DNA of 64,000 nt from Lepiota brunneoincarnata (lineage: Eukaryota; Basidiomycota; Agaricomycetes; Agaricales; Agaricaceae): positions 1,418,416 to 1,482,415 of the forward strand of contig JAEBUN010000009.1 in the NCBI GenBank assembly GCA_023014365.1, given 5' to 3'. Within the stretch, counting starts at the first letter, position 1. Every line of letters begins with the position of its first letter. The notes under the pieces are model-generated. The model made no database searches. It was not told the DNA's origin and worked only from the letters and a program-made list of their open reading frames with translations. The translations under genes were made by a program, and so were the position numbers. Positions 34,661 to 42,622 of this stretch are shown piece after piece.

Positions 34661-35785
34661 ATGGCCTCCTCCGCAAAAATCAATACACCCCCAACCTTTA
34701 ATGGAGAGACCGACTACTTCCGCCTCTGGAAGGATGCAGTACAACTATACATCGATGCAAAGCCAGGAGCCTTTTCCGATGACAAGACCAAGATACAATT
34801 CGCCCTTTCATACATGTCCACCGGCCCCGCCGCAACATGGAGAGGAGCATTCTTGGAATCAAACAAAGAACTTGATGGAAGCCAGACCCTTCCGACATGG
34901 AAGAAATTTCTCGAAGGACTCGATACATCCTTCGCCCCAAACAATGTCCCCGCCGATGCAATGGACAGAATCCGCCACCTCAAACAGAATGGACGATATA
35001 TCGATGATTACATATCCCAGTTCCAGATACTCGCCTATCAGGCCGACCTTGGAGATGGAGTGGCGGCGGTCAACTATTTCAAGAACGGGCTGGATCGCCC
35101 CGTCGCAATCAAGACAATTAGCCTCAATCCAGGAAACAAACTCAGCGACTGGTTTAAGCAAGCTCGAACAGCATATCAAATACTACAAACTCAACGCGAC
35201 TATATGCAAACTCGAGGAACTCCCTCGTTTCCAACGATTTCGCGCACTCGCCCATTTAAAGGGAAAAGAAATGCTTTTACGCGCCGTGTCCCACTGCCCT
35301 ATCAAGCAACAGACCCTAACGCAATGGATATTGACCAACTCGCCAAAGCAGTCTACAACCTCGACTTTGAGGACGAGCCAGATCTACTCGCCGAGGAAGC
35401 TGATGAAGACGAGGAGACCGAAGAAGACAGACTCCACCAGTTGGTACAAGAACGCACCCGCGAAGCCCTCAATGCAATCCTCACGGACGCCCAAAGAAAG
35501 GATCTCAAAGAAAGGAGATGCTTCAACTGCCGCAAGACTGGACACTTCGCCCGCGAATGCCCCACCAAGAAGACAATATATCGCCGATCCGAACTACCCC
35601 GCAATTTGGATGCCAGAAACCGGTCAAATACGATATCCAGAAGAAGACAAGCAAGCTACAGGAAAAAGAACTCGCTATACAACATACTAGAAGATGCAAC
35701 CGACGAAGAAGTCGAGGACATCTACGAACATTTTGCAAATGAATCCAACCACCCAGACGCCCCTCTGGTTAAGGATTTTGCCTAA
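34661..35785 (+). CDS. gag: Element A1 Gag
   Basis: 374 residues from an ATG in good context (CAATATGGCC). The N-terminal two-thirds match retrotransposon capsid sequence: TPPTFNGETDYFRLWKDAV, TGPAATWRGAFL, and IDDYISQFQILAYQADLG. An acidic linker follows (about residues 235-260). The C-terminus has one CCHC zinc knuckle, C287-F-N-C290-x4-H295-x4-C300 (CFNCRKTGHFAREC). Gag packages element RNA in a cytoplasmic particle (family knowledge). The frame ends at TAA 35783-35785 and overlaps the start of the open pol frame by 13 nt. The A2 copy of the same ORF is shifted within its first ten codons. Confidence 0.9.
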   Translation: MASSAKINTPPTFNGETDYFRLWKDAVQLYIDAKPGAFSDDKTKIQFALSYMSTGPAATWRGAFLESNKELDGSQTLPTWKKFLEGLDTSFAPNNVPADAMDRIRHLKQNGRYIDDYISQFQILAYQADLGDGVAAVNYFKNGLDRPVAIKTISLNPGNKLSDWFKQARTAYQILQTQRDYMQTRGTPSFPTISRTRPFKGKRNAFTRRVPLPYQATDPNAMDIDQLAKAVYNLDFEDEPDLLAEEADEDEETEEDRLHQLVQERTREALNAILTDAQRKDLKERRCFNCRKTGHFARECPTKKTIYRRSELPRNLDARNRSNTISRRRQASYRKKNSLYNILEDATDEEVEDIYEHFANESNHPDAPLVKDFA

Positions 35786-38700
35786 GGAGACTAGCCACCA
35801 CGTCTAGCCCTCCACAAAGACCTCCTTCCCTTTCCTATTCACAAAATGATATTAATGTTGTAAAGTTACAGGAATCGTCAGCACGCGTAATACATCTACC
35901 CTGTCGAATCCGAAAACACAAGATCGCTAAGGAAGGACCCGAAAGCGTGGAACTACTTGCCCTACTCGATTCAGGAGCAGCAGGAAACTTCATTGACCCC
36001 GGAATGGTCAAACAACATTCATTCAAAACGACACCCCTCGATCGACCCATCGAAGTACGAAATGCCGATGGATCTGTTAACGAAAATGGAACAGCCACCC
36101 ACTACACGACCCTCAACCTAACAGTTAACGGGAAGAACATGGAGATCAAACCAAAAGTAGTCTCCCTCGGAAGCCCAAGACTCATCCTTGGATTCCCTTG
36201 GCTCGCAGAACACAACCCAGACATCGACTGGGATGCCAAACAACTACGCTGGAGAAACGAACGTTGGGACAACACCATATTCCGAGAACTCATCCAATCC
36301 ATGGAACCCGATTGGATCTACAACGACCAACTCAACCACATCTCCACACTCGAACCCACAAGCTTCGAAGAAATCAACTTCAAAGCCTCCGCATCACAAT
36401 TCCTCGCCGTACAACACGGAGAAAAGAAAAACGACGACCCAAGAAAAGTCGTACCCACGGAATTCCACGAATACCTCCCAGTATTTAGCAAGAAACAAGC
36501 CGAACGATTCCCCCCACAACGACCATGGGATCACAAAATTGAACTCAAGGAATCATTCAAACCAATTGCCATGAAGTCCTACCGACTCTCCCTCAATGAA
36601 GAAAAGGAACTCGACACGTTCCTAGAAGAAAACCTCCAAAAGGGATACATTCGACCATCCGAATCACCAATGGCATCACCTTTCTTCTTCGTAGGAAAGA
36701 AAGATGGAAAACTACGCCCCTGTCAAGACTACAGGTACCTCAACGAGCATACCGTCAAAAATGCATACAACCTCCCCCTCATCTCTCATATTCTCGACAA
36801 ACTTCGAGGATCTAAATACTTTACCAAACTCGACGTACGAGCAGGATACAACAACATCCGCATACGCAAAGGAGATGAATGGAAAGGAGCCTTCAGGACA
36901 CCCCGAGGATTATTCGAACCCACGGTTATGTTCTTTGGAATGTGTAACTCCCCAGCAACATTCCAAACCATGATGGACTCATTATTCCGAAAACTCATCG
37001 ACAATGGAGGAGTAATCGTTTACATGGACGACATCCTCATTCACGCAAAAACAAAACAAGAACTTCGACGCCTCACAAGAGAAGTACTCAAGATACTCAA
37101 GGACAACGATCTATACCTCAAAACCGAGAAATGCGAATTCGAACGACAACGACTCGAATATCTAGGAGTTATTATCACTCCCGACTCAGTTTCGATGGAC
37201 CCAGCAAAGCTCAAAGGCATCGCTGAATGGCCAACACCAACTACCCCGCGCGACGTACGAAAATTCATAGGATTTTGCAACTTCTACCGAAAATTCATAC
37301 ACCAATACGCCGCATGGGCAAAACCTCTCAACGCCCTAATGTCCAAAACCAAGAAATTCGAATGGACAGAAGAATGCCAAAACGCCTTCGATACTCTCAA
37401 AAGGAAATTCCAAAGCGAACCGGTATTAATGGTCCCCGACCGAGACAAACCCTTCGAAATCGAATGCGACGCATCACTATTTGCATCAGGAGCAGTCCTA
37501 CTTCAACGCGACAACAATGGAGTTAAACACCCAGTCGCATACTTCTCGAAAGGATTCTCACCAGCCGAGCGCAACTATCATTGCTCCGAACAGGAACTCT
37601 TCGCCATTATCCGAGCACTCAAAGAATGGCGCCACCACATAGAAGGATCATCACACAAGACCATCGTATGGTCAGATCACGACAACCTTCGCCGCTGGAG
37701 AAAACCCGAAGACCTCAGCAGAAGACAAGCCCGATGGATTGCCTACATGCAACGATTTGACATCGAAATCCGACATATCCCTGGAAAGAAAAATGGACCA
37801 GCAGACGCCCTTTCCAGACGACCCGATCATGAACCCAAGACAAGAGACAACAAACAGGTCGTCGCACTCCCTGACAAATTCTTCACCCCAGAACAGCCAC
37901 AACATATCCACATTATCGACGAAAACACTAAAAAGGAAATAAAAGAGCTGTGGAAGAAAAAGAAACAGACCGACATCGCCCAAGAAGATGACTCAGGACA
38001 CCCACGCGTTCAAGGAAAGCTATTTATACCGCAAGATTTACACCTCAGACGCCGCTTACTGCAAAGAGTACACGACTCACCTACCGCAGGACACCCTGGA
38101 ATCGCAGAAACAACTAGAAAACTCCAGGAATACGCCTACTGGCCCGGGATGCGATCATTTGTCAAAAACTACGTCAAAGGATGTGGCGCTTGCCAACAAT
38201 ACAAGATCAATCGCCACCCCCTAAAACCACCGCTTCAACCTATCCCTGGACCCCGTTCTACCCGTCCATTCTCGAACATCTCGATGGATCTTATCACAGA
38301 CCTACCCCCGGATGGACCCCATGATTCTATACTGGTCGTGGTCGACCAGCTTACGAAGGGGATAATTCTAGAACCTACTGCGAAAACCGCCAACGCGGAC
38401 AAGATCGCCGAAATTCTTATCAAACGGCTATTCTCTAGATTTGGCCTTCCCGAGAAAGTTCTCAGTGATCGCGACCCCAGATTCGCTGCCAAATCCATGA
38501 AAGAATTCTACAAACAACTCGGAATCGAACAAGCACTCTCTACCGCCTACCACCCCCAGACAGACGGACAAACAGAGCGATTCAATCAAGAAATAGAACT
38601 CTACCTTGGCATCTATTGCTCATCGAACCCGAACAAATGGGTAAAGGCACTCCCACTCCTGGAATATGTCCACAACTCGAAAACACACGCCGAACACCAA

Positions 38701-39327
38701 CATACCCCATTTGAACTCCTCTATGGATCAAGCCCCAAAGGATTTCCGACCTCCGAGGAGCCAACGAACATTCCAGCAATAGGAGAGAAGTTTAAATACC
38801 TCGCCAAGATACGCCAAGAAGCCCAAGCTGCGCATGAACAAGCCAGACTAAAAATGGCTGCAAGATATAACCGGCCAGATATCAATCTAAAAGTTGGACA
38901 GAAGGTTTGGCTCGACAACCGCAACCTCCCAATTCAGTACGCCTCAAAGAAACTGGCCCAACGCCGAGAAGGTCCCTTCACCATAACAAGAAAACTCGGA
39001 CCTGTAACCTACGAACTAAAGTTACCCATCAAATGGAAGATCCACAACAAGTTTCATGCGAGCCTCCTAATGCCTGCAGAAGAGAACGACACACATGGGG
39101 AATACAACACAGCCCCACCACCCGACCTTGTAAATGGAGAAGAAGAATACGAGGTCGAGTCAATACTGCGCCACAGAAAATTCCGGAACAAGTATCAATT
39201 CCTAGTCAGATGGAAAGGATACCTTCCCACCGAGGATTCCTGGGAGCCAGAAGCAAACCTGGAGAACGCCAAGGAAGTCATTGAAGAATATAAAAGGGCC
39301 CACAAACTTAGACAACCCCACCAATGA
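35773..39327 (+). CDS. pol: Element A1 Pol: protease, RT, RNase H, integrase, chromodomain
   Basis: The frame is open from 35773 (after a TAA) to TGA 39325-39327 without interruption, in the -1 frame relative to gag. No ATG precedes the protease motif, so translation by frameshift from gag is likely. Domains by position: protease LLDSGAAGNF at 35962-35991; RT from about 36600, with LDVRAGYNNIRI and the active-site YMDD at 37021-37032; RNase H with ECDASLFASGAVLL near 37462; zinc-binding integrase N-terminus with HPG and CGACQQYK near 38090-38205; the integrase core with DLITD at 38287, SDRDPRF near 38464 and HPQTDGQTERFNQ near 38551-38590; and a chromodomain (EVESILRHRKFRNKYQFLVR, then WKGY and EDSWEPE) at about 39150-39300. 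A C-terminal chromodomain defines chromoviruses and may direct insertion to modified chromatin. Confidence 0.95.
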   Translation, partial: GFCLRRLATTSSPPQRPPSLSYSQNDINVVKLQESSARVIHLPCRIRKHKIAKEGPESVELLALLDSGAAGNFIDPGMVKQHSFKTTPLDRPIEVRNADGSVNENGTATHYTTLNLTVNGKNMEIKPKVVSLGSPRLILGFPWLAEHNPDIDWDAKQLRWRNERWDNTIFRELIQSMEPDWIYNDQLNHISTLEPTSFEEINFKASASQFLAVQHGEKKNDDPRKVVPTEFHEYLPVFSKKQAERFPPQRPWDHKIELKESFKPIAMKSYRLSLNEEKELDTFLEENLQKGYIRPSESPMASPFFFVGKKDGKLRPCQDYRYLNEHTVKNAYNLPLISHILDKLRGSKYFTKLDVRAGYNNIRIRKGDEWKGAFRTPRGLFEPTVMFFGMCNSPATFQTMMDSLFRKLIDNGGVIVYMDDILIHAKTKQELRRLTREVLKILKDNDLYLKTEKCEFERQRLEYLGVIITPDSVSMDPAKLKGIAEWPTPTTPRDVRKFIGFCNFYRKFIHQYAAWAKPLNALMSKTKKFEWTEECQNAFDTLKRKFQSEPVLMVPDRDKPFEIECDASLFASGAVLLQRDNNGVKHPVAYFSKGFSPAERNYHCSEQELFAIIRALKEWRHHIEGSSHKTIVWSDHDNLRRWRKPEDLSRRQARWIAYMQRFDIEIRHIPGKKNGPADALSRRPDHEPKTRDNKQVVALPDKFFTPEQPQHIHIIDENTKKEIKELWKKKKQTDIAQEDDSGHPRVQGKLFIPQDLHLRRRLLQRVHDSPTAGHPGIAETTRKLQEYAYWPGMRSFVKNYVKGCGACQQYKINRHPLKPPLQPIPGPRSTRPFSNISMDLITDLPPDGPHDSILVVVDQLTKGIILEPTAKTANADKIAEILIKRLFSRFGLPEKVLSDRDPRFAAKSMKEFYKQLGIEQALSTAYHPQTDGQTERFNQEIELYLGIYCSSNPNKWVKALPLLEYVHNSKTHAEHQHTPFELLYGSSPKGFPTSEEPTNIPAIGEKFKYLAKIRQEAQAAHEQARLKMAARYNRPDINLKVGQKVWLDNRNLPIQYASKKLAQRREGPFTITRKLGPVTYELKLPIKWKIHNKFHASLLMPAEENDTHGEYNTAPPPDLVNGEEEYEVESILRHRKFRNKYQFLVRWKGYLPTEDSWEPEANLENAKEVIEEYKRAHKLRQPHQ

Positions 39328-40539
39328 CCCAACCACCCAACACTCGAGCAACCACTCCAGACCTCCCAGAGCCAGACAACGATGGACGCCTTCTCATCCG
39401 GGAAAGAATCATATCCCTGGCGAACCGCGTCGAAGGAAATAGCCAACCTAACCCTGCCACCGATACCTGCTGACGACCAACCAGACAGGACCAACAGTCC
39501 TTATATCATCCGGCATACCTTCCTTCCCTCCAACCAACCCGAGATACGATCCATCCTTCTACACGAAGTTCCCTTTCATATTACCGGAACCCGTCTTAAA
39601 CGCAGTCCAGCGATGGTACCCCTGGTCGACACCTGCTGGAAGACATTTACTGCTCTTCTGTATCACAAGCGCCTCGTCCACGACCGAGCAACAGAATTCG
39701 AAGAACTATGCGCCACTATTCTTTCTAGCGCAACAGAGGAACAGGACCGCAATACCATTTCTGCCATGCTATCAACCGCTCTCACCGAATTCCCGTTCGA
39801 GAGTCCGATCTCAAGCCCGAGCAATGGAAGCAGAAGTCAGGACCGCCCTATCCTACCTATCGGGACCACCACCCAACCTTCCAACCCTCCCATGGTGGAT
39901 ACGAGTAACCAACCATCAAGTGTTGTACAAGCTATATCTGCTTCTAATGACGCCCCCGTCGGGACTACCACCACTCACTTATCCACCACCCGAACTCGCT
40001 GCAATTGCTGCCGTCGATTCGGCCATATCAAAGCAGGATGCCCGCGCTACCAATGTCGATATTGTCGAAAGATTGCCCCAGGCCATTACGAGAAGCACTG
40101 CGAGAGAAACCCTTACCAGCATCAACCCGCAAGTATGGTACCTGGCCTGTATCGCCGCCCACGAGGAATACCAAGCAGAGCTCGATCCCTCACACGCGAA
40201 ACCACAAACAACAATATTCGACACATTGTTGCAAGCACCGAGCAGCGCCCCGCTTCAGCCAGACCCCTCCGCACCCGAATTCAAAATGCCCCCGTCGTCA
40301 TTCCGACCACCAACGCCACCACCACATCTGCTAGTGGAAGCCACCGACTTCCTGAATCGATCCTTCGGCACACCTGCCACCATTCACTCCAGAGAACCCA
40401 TCGTCATCGACCTCACCCAAGACCCGCCATCCCCAGACCACCAAGCTACCGAAGCGACTCCCCAGAACCCGACCCATACTTCGACTGGGACCCCATCGCC
40501 GAATCAAACATTACAGGAGAGCCTGTCGGACTATACTGA
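39324..40539 (+). CDS. Element A1 ORF3: zinc-knuckle protein downstream of pol
   Basis: An ATG at 39324 overlaps the pol stop as ATGA. From it A1 reads in the A2 ORF3 frame until an extra base near 39470 (ACCTGCTGACG against ACCGTTGACG in A2) brings a stop. The frame resumed after the shift is open to 40539, and an alternative ATG at 39382 (MDAFSSGKESYPW) reaches it directly, giving 385 residues. In A2 the frame is unbroken (404 residues). The core has a perfect C-x2-C-x4-H-x4-C knuckle (CNCCRRFGHIKAGC) and a second, looser one (CRYCRKIAPGHYEKHC, C-x2-C-x6-H-x4-C). The rest is Pro/Ser/Thr-rich. A second nucleic-acid-binding protein after the integrase is unusual for Gypsy elements; its function is unknown. 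Confidence 0.7.
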
Positions 40540-40954
40540 GGATATGTCTGATGAGGACATCAGACCTTACGAAGGGGATAATGTTATGAACAGTCCAGAC
40601 CGGGAGGAACAAGAATTATTGTTCGACTTTACAAGATGGGTACAGGAGACTACAGACCAACTACGGGCACAAGAATACGAAGACGAGGAAGGGGAATATT
40701 ACACCGCCATGCAGGACCTGGCGAGAGAAGCAGGAATGGAGATAACCTTGGAGGATATATTGGAATACCCCGAGGACGAGGAAGACAACCATGGATCAAC
40801 CGATCCAACCTCCGATACGGATGGAAGCACCGAGAGAATGGAGAGCGAGAACGGAGAAGACTCCATGGAGATACAATCGGGAGAAGGAGATTATGAGTCA
40901 GAGGAAAGCGATGGAACATCGCACAGCAGTAGCGAGAGTACTGACTCATTGTAA
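39824..40954 (+). CDS. Element A1 ORF4: overlapping frame that ends inside the 3' LTR
   Basis: 376 residues in a different frame from ORF3, which it overlaps for 716 nt. It continues through the polypurine tract and into the LTR, ending TDSL at 40952-40954. The ordered part reads LSYLSGPPPNLPTLPWWIRV and PQVWYLACIAAHEEYQAELD. Near 40400 there is PIVIDLTQDPPSPD, which fits a SUMO-interacting motif (V-I-D-L-T with acidic neighbours). The last 122 residues (MNSPDREEQELLFDFTRWVQ onwards) are LTR-encoded and end in a highly acidic, Ser-rich tail. The frame upstream of 39824 may also be coding, because in A2 it is open from 42564. In A2 a single C-to-T change (KIAP to KIAL in ORF3) creates a TAG in this frame. 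Confidence 0.6.
   Translation: MEAEVRTALSYLSGPPPNLPTLPWWIRVTNHQVLYKLYLLLMTPPSGLPPLTYPPPELAAIAAVDSAISKQDARATNVDIVERLPQAITRSTARETLTSINPQVWYLACIAAHEEYQAELDPSHAKPQTTIFDTLLQAPSSAPLQPDPSAPEFKMPPSSFRPPTPPPHLLVEATDFLNRSFGTPATIHSREPIVIDLTQDPPSPDHQATEATPQNPTHTSTGTPSPNQTLQESLSDYTEDMSDEDIRPYEGDNVMNSPDREEQELLFDFTRWVQETTDQLRAQEYEDEEGEYYTAMQDLAREAGMEITLEDILEYPEDEEDNHGSTDPTSDTDGSTERMESENGEDSMEIQSGEGDYESEESDGTSHSSSESTDSL
40571..40581 (+). other. Polypurine tract of A1
   Basis: GAAGGGGATAA directly abuts the 3' LTR, the position of the plus-strand primer in LTR retrotransposons. It is also translated as part of ORF4. Confidence 0.7.
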
Positions 40955-41279
40955 TATAAATAACGCTAGGATGCCATCAGCCAGGATGTGCATCATGGTC
41001 AGGACTGCGCACGACCAGTAGAACAGCCAAGTAACCTATAACGAGTATATAGCACCTCATAGGTATATAAGGCCTGTACAAGTAGAGATTAAAGCCTTAA
41101 GCTTTAATCTTGTTAACAGCGGTCGTTTACCTCTCTGCCTTAACTTGGCGTCTTCCCTCGTTATCTCGTTGAGCGCGATCCACTAAGCTCTATAAGGCCA
41201 ACCGTCTCGGACACCTTGTAGAGTGATTGAAGGCCGTCTCCAGTTATCCTCGGATACAGAAGGAGCACGGATCATAACA
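40582..41279 (+). repeat. 3' LTR of A1
   Basis: 698 bp, no difference from the 5' LTR noticed on reading. The ORF4 C-terminus occupies 40586-40954. Confidence 0.95.
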
Positions 41280-41284
41280 CCCGT
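41280..41284. repeat. Target duplication of A1, right copy (CCCGT)
   Basis: Matches 33031-33035; followed directly by the rest of the A2 LTR (AGTTGGTCTG). Confidence 0.95.
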
Positions 41285-41365
41285 AGTTGGTCTGTAGTCT
41301 CCTGTACCCATCTTGTAAAGTCGAACAGTAGTTCTTGTTCCTCCCGGTCTGGACTGTTCATAACA
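41285..41365 (-). repeat. 3' LTR of A2, proximal part
   Basis: 81 bp from the A1 insertion point to TGTTATGAACAG (minus). Together with 32419-33035 it restores 698 bp. Confidence 0.92.
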
Positions 41366-41407
41366 TTATCCCCTTCGTAAGGTCTGATGTCCTCATCAGA
41401 CATATCC

Positions 41408-42622
41408 TCAGTATAGTCCGACAGGCTCTCCTGTAATGTTTGATTCGGCGATGGGGTCCCAGTCGAAGTATGGGTCGGGTTCTGGGGAGTCGCTTCGGTA
41501 ACTTGGTGGTCTGGGGATGGCGGGTCTTGGGTGAGGTCGATGACGATGGGTTCTCTGGAGTGAATGGTGGCAGGTGTGCCGAAGGATCGATTCAGGAAGT
41601 CGGTGGCTTCCACTAGCAGATGTGGTGGTGGCGTTGGTGGTCGGAATGACGACGGGGGCATTTTGAATTCTGGTGCGGAGGGGTCTGGCTGAAGCGGGGC
41701 GCTGCTCGGTGCTTACAACAATGTGTCGAATATTGTTGTTTGTGGTTTCGCGTGTGAGGGATCGAGCTCTGCTTGGTATTCCTCGTGGGCGGCGATACAG
41801 GCCAGGTACCATACTTGCGGGTTGATGCTGGTAAGGGTTTCTCTCGCAGTGCTTCTCGTAATGGCCTAGGGCAATCTTTCGACAATATCGACATTGGTAG
41901 CGCGGGCATCCTGCTTTGATATGGCCGAATCGACGGCAGCAATTGCAGCGAGTTCGGGTGGTGGATAAGTGAGTGGTGGTAGTCCCGATGGGGGCGTCAT
42001 TAGAAGCAGATATAGCTTGTACAACACTTGATGGTTGGTTACTCGTATCCACCATGGGAGGGTTGGAAGGTTGGGTGGTGGTCCCGATAGGTAGGATAGG
42101 GCGGTCCTGACTTCCGCTTCCATTGCTCGGGCTTGGGATCGGACTCTCGAACGGGAATTCGGTGAGAGCGGTTGATAGCATGGCAGAAATGGTATTGCGG
42201 TCCTGTTCCTCTGTTGCGCTAGAAAGAATAGTGGCGCATAGTTCTTCGAATTCTGTTGCTCGGTCGTGGACGAGGCGCTTGTGATACAGAAGAGCAGTAA
42301 ATGTCTTCCAGCAGGTGTCGACCAGGGGTACCATCGCTGGACTGCGTTTAAGACGGGTTCTGGTAATATGAAAGGGAACTTCGTGTAGAAGGATGGATCG
42401 TATCTCGGGTTGGTTGGAGGGAAGGAAGGTATGCCAGATGATATAAGGACTGTTGGTCCTGTCTGGTTGGTCGTCAACGGTATTGGTGGCAGGGTTAGGT
42501 TGGCTATTTCCTTCGACGCGGTTCGCCAGGGATATGATTCTTTCCCGGATGAGAAGGCGTCCATTGTTGTCTGGCTCTGGGAGGTCTGGAGTGGTTGTTC
42601 GAGTGTTGGGTGGTTGGGTCAT
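41408..42622 (-). CDS. Element A2 ORF3, uninterrupted zinc-knuckle frame
   Basis: 404 residues from MTQPPNTRTTTPD to GEPVGLY. Same two zinc knuckles as in A1 (CNCCRRFGHIKAGC and CRYCRKIALGHYEKHC). The start overlaps the expected end of pol as in A1. This copy shows the likely ancestral ORF3 frame. The overlapping ORF4 frame is broken here by a TAG near 41868. Confidence 0.65.
   Translation of the reverse strand: MTQPPNTRTTTPDLPEPDNNGRLLIRERIISLANRVEGNSQPNPATNTVDDQPDRTNSPYIIWHTFLPSNQPEIRSILLHEVPFHITRTRLKRSPAMVPLVDTCWKTFTALLYHKRLVHDRATEFEELCATILSSATEEQDRNTISAMLSTALTEFPFESPIPSPSNGSGSQDRPILPIGTTTQPSNPPMVDTSNQPSSVVQAISASNDAPIGTTTTHLSTTRTRCNCCRRFGHIKAGCPRYQCRYCRKIALGHYEKHCERNPYQHQPASMVPGLYRRPRGIPSRARSLTRETTNNNIRHIVVSTEQRPASARPLRTRIQNAPVVIPTTNATTTSASGSHRLPESILRHTCHHSLQRTHRHRPHPRPAIPRPPSYRSDSPEPDPYFDWDPIAESNITGEPVGLY

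Larger units (their letters stand above)
33036..41279 (+). mobile_element. Gypsy chromovirus element A, copy A1, full length
   Basis: 8244 bp: 698-bp LTRs at both ends (33036-33733 and 40582-41279) with no difference seen between them, and a 6848-bp internal region. It encodes gag, a protease-RT-RNaseH-integrase-chromodomain pol, and ORF3/ORF4. It inserted into the 3' LTR of A2 with a CCCGT duplication. Identical LTRs, intact gag and intact pol make it the best candidate for a recently active copy; one apparent indel in ORF3 near 39470 is discussed separately. Confidence 0.95.

Noticed and set aside
33924..35690. 588-codon plus-strand frame overlapping gag of A1
   Set aside because: It has no ATG start, and over the capsid region it is simply a shifted reading of gag. 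Only its first part (to about 34268) is likely ancestral leader or Gag extension.
36188..38224. Additional plus- and minus-strand ORFs of 60-130 codons inside pol
   Set aside because: Shifted-frame shadows of the protease, RT and integrase; the conserved motifs are all in the long pol frame.
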